From positions 1 through 56,817 of the forward strand of contig JAHFRV010000016.1 in assembly GCA_023266095.1 (NCBI GenBank): a stretch of DNA of 56,817 bases. The letters are read 5' to 3'. Both the position numbers and the translations under genes were made by a program. The notes under the pieces are model-generated. The model ran no database searches and was not told the origin of the DNA. It worked only from the letters and a program-made list of their open reading frames with translations. Position 1 is the first letter of the stretch, and the number at the start of each line of letters is the position of its first letter. Below are positions 50,387 through 56,817 of the stretch, in pieces. Source of the stretch: Gammaproteobacteria bacterium (GTDB lineage: Bacteria; Pseudomonadota; Gammaproteobacteria; DRLM01).

Positions 50387-52213
50387 ATGCCATCCATGTC
50401 GACACCACAGGTAGCAGTTACTCGTCAATGGCCGATCACACTCGCCTTCCGCCGACGCGTCAATACGCGCCGGCTGGCCGGCTGGCCGGCGGTTTGCCTG
50501 TTCCTACTATTGCTGTTTTCCGCCTTGGCCGTCCACGCCGAGTTGGATATCGAGGTACAAATCGAAGGGGTCCAGGATGAACTGCTGGCCAACGTGCGGG
50601 CTTATCTCACCATCGAGCAGCAACGCAAGGATCCGACCCTCAACGAAAGCCGGCTGCGGCGCTACCATCAAAAGGCCGTCGCGGAAATCGCCGACGCGCT
50701 GGCGCCTTTCGGTTATTACCAACCCAATACTGTCGCCAGTCTCAGCGAGGCCAACGGCCGCTGGCTGGCCCATTACGACATTCAAGTAGGCCCACCGGTC
50801 CGAGTCACCGCGGTCAATATCACTTTAAAAGGCGCTGGAGAAAACGACCCGGACTTCCAGCGCCTGGTAAAAGATTTCCCGCTGCATGCCGGTGCCGTAC
50901 TCGACCAACGCAACTATAAAACCGGCAAAGAAAGCTTTCAGCGTCTCGCCAATGAAAACGGTTACTTCGGCTTCCAGTTTCTCACCCATCAACTGCGGAT
51001 TGATCCGGTGGCCAACACCGCCGAGGTCATACTCGACATGGATACCGGCCCGCGTTATCAGTTCGGCGAGGTCCGTTTCAATCAACGCGTCTTGCGTGAC
51101 GATTTCATCCAGCGTTTTCCTCGATTCAAACCCGGTGCGCCCTATCGGGTGAGCGAATTGCTGGAATTGCAAAGCGCGCTGTTCGACAGCAACTACTTCG
51201 GCAATGTTGAGATCGAGCCGCGGGAAGAATTGGCGGAAGGGCTGCAAGTCCCCATCGAAGTGAATCTCACCCCGCGCCGCCGGCACCGCTACACCGTCGG
51301 CGTGGGTTACGGCACCGATACCGGCGCCCGCGGCCGCCTGGGTTGGGAAAACCGGCGGGTGAATGACCGCGGCCACCGTTTCCGCGTCGATTATCAACTC
51401 TCCGAAATCAACGACAGTCTCAGCACCCGTTACAGCTGGCCGATCCGTAATCCGGGCAGCGATGAAATCGCACTCACCACCAGCTGGTCCGATGATCATC
51501 CCAACGACAGTCACAGCGAAACTTTTCAGGTGGGCCTCAGCCGCACGCTCGCCCGCCATTCGGGCTGGCTGGAAACGCTGTATCTCAAATACCTAACCGA
51601 GTCCTTCCGCATCGGCGCCGACCGCGGCGATTCCGTCCTGCTCATTCCGGGCATCACCTATTCACGGGTCACCGCCGATCTGCGCACCTATCCCAGCCGC
51701 GGTCTGCGCCTGGCCGTCGACCTGCGCGGCGCCGATTCCAGCCTGCTGTCGGACCATGAGTTCATCCAACTGCGCACCCAAGTCAAGGTGGTCACCACGC
51801 TGGATTCGCGCCATCGCTTCCTCGCCCGTGGCGACGTGGGCACCACCTTCCTCGATCCCATCCGCAGCCTGCCGACCTCGGTGCGGTTCTTCGCGGGCGG
51901 CAGCCAAAGCGTGCGCGGTTACGGCTACAACGACCTCGGGCCGCGCGACGCGCAAGGCACCGTGGTCGGCGGCGAACATTTATTGGTGGGCAGCCTGGAA
52001 TACGAATACCGTTTCACCGAAAAATGGAGCGGCGCCTTGTTCTTCGACAAAGGCAACGCCATCAACAGTTGGCAGGAACACCTCAAGGAAGGCGCGGGTT
52101 TCGGCGGGCGTTGGCTCTCGCCGGTCGGCCCGATCCGCTTCGATCTCGCCTGGGCCATCAGCGAACCGGGCACGCCGGTCCTGCTGCACATCAACGTGGG
52201 ACCGGATCTGTGA
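50387..52213 (+). CDS. tamA: TamA, Omp85-family outer-membrane translocation protein
   Basis: The 608-residue protein has a signal segment (VCLFLLLLFSALAVHA), three POTRA domains (residues ~55-310; the first includes EVQIEGVQDELLANVRAYLT) and a C-terminal 16-stranded barrel. The Omp85 motif FFAGGSQSVRGYGYNDLGPR lies at about residues 500-519, and the end is VGPIRFDLAW. With TamB it supports outer-membrane biogenesis, such as autotransporter insertion and phospholipid transport. The stop codon overlaps the tamB start. Confidence 0.95.
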   Translation: MPSMSTPQVAVTRQWPITLAFRRRVNTRRLAGWPAVCLFLLLLFSALAVHAELDIEVQIEGVQDELLANVRAYLTIEQQRKDPTLNESRLRRYHQKAVAEIADALAPFGYYQPNTVASLSEANGRWLAHYDIQVGPPVRVTAVNITLKGAGENDPDFQRLVKDFPLHAGAVLDQRNYKTGKESFQRLANENGYFGFQFLTHQLRIDPVANTAEVILDMDTGPRYQFGEVRFNQRVLRDDFIQRFPRFKPGAPYRVSELLELQSALFDSNYFGNVEIEPREELAEGLQVPIEVNLTPRRRHRYTVGVGYGTDTGARGRLGWENRRVNDRGHRFRVDYQLSEINDSLSTRYSWPIRNPGSDEIALTTSWSDDHPNDSHSETFQVGLSRTLARHSGWLETLYLKYLTESFRIGADRGDSVLLIPGITYSRVTADLRTYPSRGLRLAVDLRGADSSLLSDHEFIQLRTQVKVVTTLDSRHRFLARGDVGTTFLDPIRSLPTSVRFFAGGSQSVRGYGYNDLGPRDAQGTVVGGEHLLVGSLEYEYRFTEKWSGALFFDKGNAINSWQEHLKEGAGFGGRWLSPVGPIRFDLAWAISEPGTPVLLHINVGPDL

Positions 52214-55200
52214 CGTGGCTGGCGCGGTTCTTCGCCGCCGGCCTGACCTGGGTCATCACGCTGACCCTATTCGGCCTGGTGCTCGTCAGTACCGAATGGG
52301 GCCTGCACTGGACTTACCGTACCGCCGCCGTGCTACTACCGGGCCAATTATCCATCGCCGAGTTGCGTGGCCGTCTGCTCGGCCCGCTGCATGTGCGCGG
52401 CCTCCGCTACCGTCATCAGGACACCGAGATCGCGCTGGACCGCTTGGACATCGATTGGTCACCGGATGAACTCGCCGCCAGGTTGCTGCATATCAGATCA
52501 CTGACCGTACACAACCTGGCGATAAACTATGCCAGCACCTCCGACGACCCTCCCACCCTGCCGGACATCCACCTGCCCTTCCGCTTGCGTATCGATCAAG
52601 CTCAGTTATCCGCCCTCCACTTACAAAAACGCGGGCAAGCGACCGCCTTTGAATTGACCACCGCCTCTTTATCAACCCGTTGGGAGCGCGACGGCGGCCA
52701 CATCCAGCGGCTGGAGGTAGAGGGGCCGCGTTTCCGTCTCAGTGCGTCCGGCGACTTCACACCGCAAGGCGATTACCCGCTCGACCTCCAGCTGCAATGG
52801 CGGTTCGACGCCGCGGAGTACGGTGTATGGGCGGGGGCGGGGCGCGCACACGGCGACGCCAAACAACTTCGGGTGGAGCAACAATTGGCGTCGCCCGTCA
52901 CAGCCCGCCTGACCGGCCGGGTGTCTACGCCCTTGAGCGCTTTGAGCTGGGATGCCGACCTCAGCGCCGATGATTTTAATCTGCGCGCCATTCATCGCGG
53001 CTGGCCCGACCTGCGGGTCGGCGGCCAACTACACGGCCGCGGTCAAGGACGGGAATTGCACGCCACCGGCCGCCTGCGCACGACTCAAAAAGATCTACGG
53101 CTGGCGCACGATCTCGATCTCCGCTACGGCGCCGACACCCTCACCATTAATCGTTTGCACAGTGTCCTCGGCAACACCGGCAGCGCGGTGACCGTACACG
53201 GCCGGCTCACCGGCTTCGGTAAGGAAATTTACGCCGACTTAAATGGCCAGTGGCGCGCGTTGCGCTGGCCGCTCGCCGACGGGCCGCGGGTACAAAGCGC
53301 GCAAGGCGGCTTCACCGTCAGCGGCACGCAAAAAAATTACGCGCTCAAGCTGCGCGGCGAGGTTTCAGGCAACGGTATCCCAACGGGACAATGGCGGGTC
53401 AGCGGGCAAGGCACGCCCGAACGTCTGCTGTTGTCCGACATCCAGGCCGAGATACTCGCCGGCCGCGTACGCGGCCAAGGCGAAGTGCAATGGAAACCCA
53501 CTCTGAGCTGGCGCGCCAGCTGGCAAGCACAGGACATCAATCCCGGTCGGCAATGGCCTGACTGGCCGGGCGCGCTCCATTTCGCCGGCAACATCGAAGG
53601 CAGACAACGCGACGGTGTGCACGACCTCAGTGTGAACATCCCGGCGGTGACCGGCACCCTGCTCGATCATCCCTTCAGCGGGACCGTCTCGGCCGCTATG
53701 CATGGCGCGGAGATCACCTTGTCGCGCTTCCATGCACAATCCGGCGAAAATCAAGTGAATATCCAAGGCACACTCGGCGAACAGTGGGACGGCCACTGGG
53801 AGATCACCGCGGATAATCTGGCGGCACTGCTGCCCGACACCGGCGGCACCTTTCAAGGCGGTGGCCAAGTCAGCGGTCCGCGCCACGCACCGGTACTCAC
53901 CTCCTCCTTGATCGGCACCAATTTACGCTACCGCGCCTACCATGCCGGTCAAGTGCAACTGGTGATGTCGGTCGACAGCTCGGGCACTCAACCCTCGGCA
54001 CTGGAAGTGCAGGCGGAATACCTCGGTAACGGCAAACTCGAGTTCGAACACGCCCTCTTCCGTGCCGACGGTAACACCGAACAACACACGCTGCGCGCCG
54101 CAGTGAGCGGCGCACCCGGCCAATTCGAGGCCGAACTCTCCGGCGGTTACCTCGATTCGCAATGGCGGGGCATGGTGAGCGCGCTCAACGTCGATCACCC
54201 GCTCAGCGGCCCGTGGACTTTGGCATCACCCGCTCCATTGCGCGGCGATCCCAAGGCCGGTCACGTCGAGTTCGAATCCTTGTGCCTGCGCCAGGATACA
54301 GGCCACTTATGCACCTCGGCAGAGTGGAACAAACAGCACGACTGGCATGCGCAGGCCAGCGCCCGCGGCTTGCCCCTGAGCGTGGCGCAAAATCTCTTGC
54401 CCTCCGGTGCGATCATCACCGGCGAGGTCGATCTCGACGCTCAGGTCCAAGCCGATCAGGCCGGCATCATCACCGGTCGTCTCGACGCGCGGCTCGGCGC
54501 CGGCGCCATTTCGCAAGCGGTGACCGCCCGTGAAAACAATATCGGTCTCTCCTTTAACAATGCTCGACTGAGCGGTGAGCTCGACCGTGAGGCGCTCCGC
54601 CTCAGCCTGGGTCTCGATTTGAATGACGGCGGTAATTTCGCCAGCAAACTCAGTGTCCAGCGCGGCGCCTTGCCGAAACCGCTAGGCGACGGCGATGACG
54701 GCGCCGACAGTGTACGCGGCCAGGCCAACATCGATATCCGCGATCTCAGTGTGTTGCCGTTATTCATACCCGCACTGGAAAACACCCTGGGCCGTGTCAG
54801 CGGTGCCTTACAACTCACCGGTTCACTCGCCGAACCCAAATTGACCGGGTCTCTGCAACTGGAAAATGGTTCCGCGGATCTGCCCGGCTTAGGCATCCAC
54901 GTCAAAGACACGCAAATCATTCTTGAGGCTCATGGCCGCGATTACTTCACTATTGATGCCGGCCTGCAATCGCCGAAAGGTCGGCTCAAGCTGCAAGGCG
55001 AAACCCGCCGCTTGGCGACGGGCGACTGGCAGACCAAGCTCAGCGCGTCTGGCAAAGACGTTGAAATCATCAATAGCTCAGAAATGCACATCATCGCCAC
55101 ACCCGACATCCAGCTCAGGGTGCTCAAAGAGCGGGTGGATCTGGAAGGTGACATCCTCATTCCGCGGGCCGATATCCGGCCACGTCAAGTGAGCGGCGCG

Positions 55201-55974
55201 GTGTCGGTATCCGACGATGTGGTGATCGTCAATCCGGAAGGTCCGGCGGCGCAAAAAAGTTTGTGGCAAATCCATAGCCAGGTGCGTCTCCGGCTCGGCG
55301 ACTTCGTGCGCTTCGACGGCTTCGGCCTGCGCGCGCGACTCGCCGGTGAAATCGTCCTGAACGAAGCACCGCAGCAACCCACCACGGCGAAAGGCGAGCT
55401 ACGCATCGTCGAAGGTGAATACCGCGCTTATGGCCAAGAGCTGACTATCGAACGGGGACGGCTGATGTTCTTCGGCGGACCGGTCGACAATCCCGGCCTC
55501 GACGTACGCGCGGTGCGCCACGTCGACGAGGTGAGCGCCGGCCTGTTGGTGCGCGGTACGCTGAAGACCCCGCAAGTGACCCTGTTCTCCGAACCCGCCA
55601 TGGCGGAGACCGACGCACTCTCCTATTTGCTACTGGGCAGACCGGTGTCGCAGGCCTCCACCGCCGAAGGTGAAGAGATGTACGGCGCCGCCGCGGCGCT
55701 GGGCCTGTTCGGCGGCGGTTTTCTCGCCACCCAACTCGGCAGACAATTCGGCATCGACGACGTGCGGCTGGAAGCGGGCGGCGGTTACGGCCAAGGCGCT
55801 ATCGTCATCCGCCACTATCTGTCACCCAAACTGTACGTAAGTTATGGCCTGGGTTTGTTTGAGAACTTCAACGTCTTCGTGGTGAGTTACCAAATCAGCC
55901 GGCTGTGGACGCTGCAGGCCGAAAGCGGCACCCACAGCAGCGCCGACTTGCTTTATACCATCGAGCGCGACTAG
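52210..55974 (+). CDS. tamB: TamB, inner-membrane-anchored translocation/assembly protein
   Basis: A 1254-residue protein from a GTG at 52210 whose GTGA overlaps the tamA stop; the frame is open further upstream within tamA. It has one N-terminal membrane helix (FFAAGLTWVITLTLFGLVLV), a long run of beta-strand repeats, and the conserved C-terminal DUF490 domain (VRAVRHVDEVSAGLLVRGTL, TDALSYLLLGRPVSQAS, VRLEAGGGYGQGAIVIRHYL). Length equals E. coli TamB (1259). It spans the periplasm and contacts TamA. Confidence 0.95.
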   Translation: MTWLARFFAAGLTWVITLTLFGLVLVSTEWGLHWTYRTAAVLLPGQLSIAELRGRLLGPLHVRGLRYRHQDTEIALDRLDIDWSPDELAARLLHIRSLTVHNLAINYASTSDDPPTLPDIHLPFRLRIDQAQLSALHLQKRGQATAFELTTASLSTRWERDGGHIQRLEVEGPRFRLSASGDFTPQGDYPLDLQLQWRFDAAEYGVWAGAGRAHGDAKQLRVEQQLASPVTARLTGRVSTPLSALSWDADLSADDFNLRAIHRGWPDLRVGGQLHGRGQGRELHATGRLRTTQKDLRLAHDLDLRYGADTLTINRLHSVLGNTGSAVTVHGRLTGFGKEIYADLNGQWRALRWPLADGPRVQSAQGGFTVSGTQKNYALKLRGEVSGNGIPTGQWRVSGQGTPERLLLSDIQAEILAGRVRGQGEVQWKPTLSWRASWQAQDINPGRQWPDWPGALHFAGNIEGRQRDGVHDLSVNIPAVTGTLLDHPFSGTVSAAMHGAEITLSRFHAQSGENQVNIQGTLGEQWDGHWEITADNLAALLPDTGGTFQGGGQVSGPRHAPVLTSSLIGTNLRYRAYHAGQVQLVMSVDSSGTQPSALEVQAEYLGNGKLEFEHALFRADGNTEQHTLRAAVSGAPGQFEAELSGGYLDSQWRGMVSALNVDHPLSGPWTLASPAPLRGDPKAGHVEFESLCLRQDTGHLCTSAEWNKQHDWHAQASARGLPLSVAQNLLPSGAIITGEVDLDAQVQADQAGIITGRLDARLGAGAISQAVTARENNIGLSFNNARLSGELDREALRLSLGLDLNDGGNFASKLSVQRGALPKPLGDGDDGADSVRGQANIDIRDLSVLPLFIPALENTLGRVSGALQLTGSLAEPKLTGSLQLENGSADLPGLGIHVKDTQIILEAHGRDYFTIDAGLQSPKGRLKLQGETRRLATGDWQTKLSASGKDVEIINSSEMHIIATPDIQLRVLKERVDLEGDILIPRADIRPRQVSGAVSVSDDVVIVNPEGPAAQKSLWQIHSQVRLRLGDFVRFDGFGLRARLAGEIVLNEAPQQPTTAKGELRIVEGEYRAYGQELTIERGRLMFFGGPVDNPGLDVRAVRHVDEVSAGLLVRGTLKTPQVTLFSEPAMAETDALSYLLLGRPVSQASTAEGEEMYGAAAALGLFGGGFLATQLGRQFGIDDVRLEAGGGYGQGAIVIRHYLSPKLYVSYGLGLFENFNVFVVSYQISRLWTLQAESGTHSSADLLYTIERD

Positions 55975-55995
55975 CTTCTCAACTGACCCTGATGA

Positions 55996-56724
55996 TTACT
56001 CTGCGGCAGGCGATAGATAAGCAGAGAACAGTCCCGCGAATTGTTGCAGCGATTCGTCAATGGTGTAGGGCACACCCTTGGCGAACATATCGAGTAGCAC
56101 CAAGGCATTCACCGCCGCGTCTTTATCACTGGCCGCCCGTAAGCGAGCGACGAAAGCGCGGTTCACCAGCTGCAACTGTTCGTAGATTTTTTTCAGCCCT
56201 TCCAAGCCAAGATCGGGCTGCAAACCTTTTTGGTGGGCGAAATATTGCGCGGACAAATACATGGACACGGCCCGGTAAGCCGTTTCTTCTTCGGTGGCCA
56301 AAGGCAGATGGAAGCGCGCCATCGGCCTGAAGTAAGCCAATGGCGGGCAGCCGCTGGCAGCCATCTCCAATCCGACCAAGGCGCTCATTGCCCGCTGGAC
56401 GGTGGTTGCTTGAATGATGCGCCGTTGGTGCGTGACGATCTCCACCTCGATTTGATCGTAGGAGACCAAGGCATGGGCCAGTTCCGTCAAGGGTGAGATT
56501 TTTTCAGCCGCGGGACAGCCCGCCCGCGCGGCGGGATCAAACGGACAATTGCCGCATTGATGGAAATTCAACTCAGCCCATACCGGAAAACCGTTATGAC
56601 CGTCAGGCAAAGATTCGCCTGTCAGTGGATCAAGCCGCACCTGGTGCGAAATCCTTGCCCCGTTTGCCAGGGTGAAGATATAGGAAATCAGGATCATTAA
56701 CAGCCTGCTGAAAAACCGCCTCAT
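55996..56724 (-). CDS. Conserved protein of unknown function (possibly DUF6901)
   Basis: A 242-residue protein. Recognisable features: a short N-terminal beta part (ISYIFTLANGARISHQVRLD), a cysteine cluster (FHQCGNCPFDPAARAGCPAA), and a helical remainder with the conserved SALVGLEMAASGCPPLAYF and PMARFHLPLATEEETAYRAV. The cysteines could bind a metal. I recall this combination as DUF6901, but am not sure. An in-frame ATG at 56697 may be the true start because the family begins just before YIFTL; the ATG at 56724 has the better GAGG site. Confidence 0.7.
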   Translation of the reverse strand: MRRFFSRLLMILISYIFTLANGARISHQVRLDPLTGESLPDGHNGFPVWAELNFHQCGNCPFDPAARAGCPAAEKISPLTELAHALVSYDQIEVEIVTHQRRIIQATTVQRAMSALVGLEMAASGCPPLAYFRPMARFHLPLATEEETAYRAVSMYLSAQYFAHQKGLQPDLGLEGLKKIYEQLQLVNRAFVARLRAASDKDAAVNALVLLDMFAKGVPYTIDESLQQFAGLFSAYLSPAAE

Positions 56725-56817
56725 TCCTGCCCCTCATGCTGCGTCAGCATGAAGAGGAGAGCGTTTATTGTCGATTTTCACCAACATGACTCACATCTTC
56801 TCGAACATGTATGGCTT

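Overview
The window looks like chromosome of a high-GC, Gram-negative gammaproteobacterium. The evidence is a 4.5S SRP RNA gene, a mannose-sensitive-haemagglutinin-type (MSHA) type IV pilus locus, prmB, oxygen-independent hemN and a tamA-tamB pair. A species cannot be named. The housekeeping genes resemble those of purple-sulfur or sulfur-oxidising relatives, but that is an impression only.

Layout. 125-240 (minus): SRP RNA. 876-3921 (minus): a small membrane protein, then a compact operon of a RimB-type protease, RimK and an aspartoacylase-family enzyme. 4237-14982 (minus): an MSHA pilus locus in the order mshE, mshG, mshA, mshC, mshD, mshO, mshP, mshI, pilN-like, mshJ, mshK, mshL. The MshP-like minor pilin carries about seven ~40-residue repeats after its pilin segment, probably a beta-propeller tip. 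14983-15441: an insertion-sequence scar.

15442-43603 (plus): a ~28 kb extracellular contractile injection system (eCIS, related to Photorhabdus PVC, Serratia Afp and Streptomyces CIS). It encodes one sheath, one tube, a gp26-like zinc-ribbon protein, a DUF4255 cap, an AAA+ ATPase, a papain-like protease, a DUF4157 protein ending in a region that resembles bacterial protein-glutamine transglutaminase, a tube-initiator and LysM pair, a spike split into hub and tip genes, a PAAR-like tip, gp25, two gpJ-like wedge proteins (one with an inserted PA14 domain), a tail-protein-I/beta-helix fusion, a 1145-residue beta-helix fibre and a terminal coiled-coil protein. No tape-measure protein is recognisable. 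Most junctions are 4-base start/stop overlaps. Where they are broken, a G/C-rich inverted repeat family has usually invaded. One pair of these repeats flanks a DUF559 gene inserted exactly at the start codon of the spike-tip gene.

43638-56724: a convergent beta-propeller lipoprotein, a RES/Xre toxin-antitoxin pair, a small cytochrome c with hemN, prmB, then tamA-tamB on the plus strand and a conserved protein of unknown function.

Logic. The pilus and the eCIS are two separate surface or extracellular machines lying back to back. In the eCIS, the ATPase, DUF4255 protein, sheath and tube build the contractile trunk; the hub, spike, PAAR, gp25 and gpJ-like proteins build the baseplate; the beta-helix and PA14 proteins are the likely target-recognition parts. 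The DUF4157-transglutaminase protein, and possibly the papain-like protease, are the best candidates for cargo. All functions are inferred by reading the translated sequences; no database search was run.
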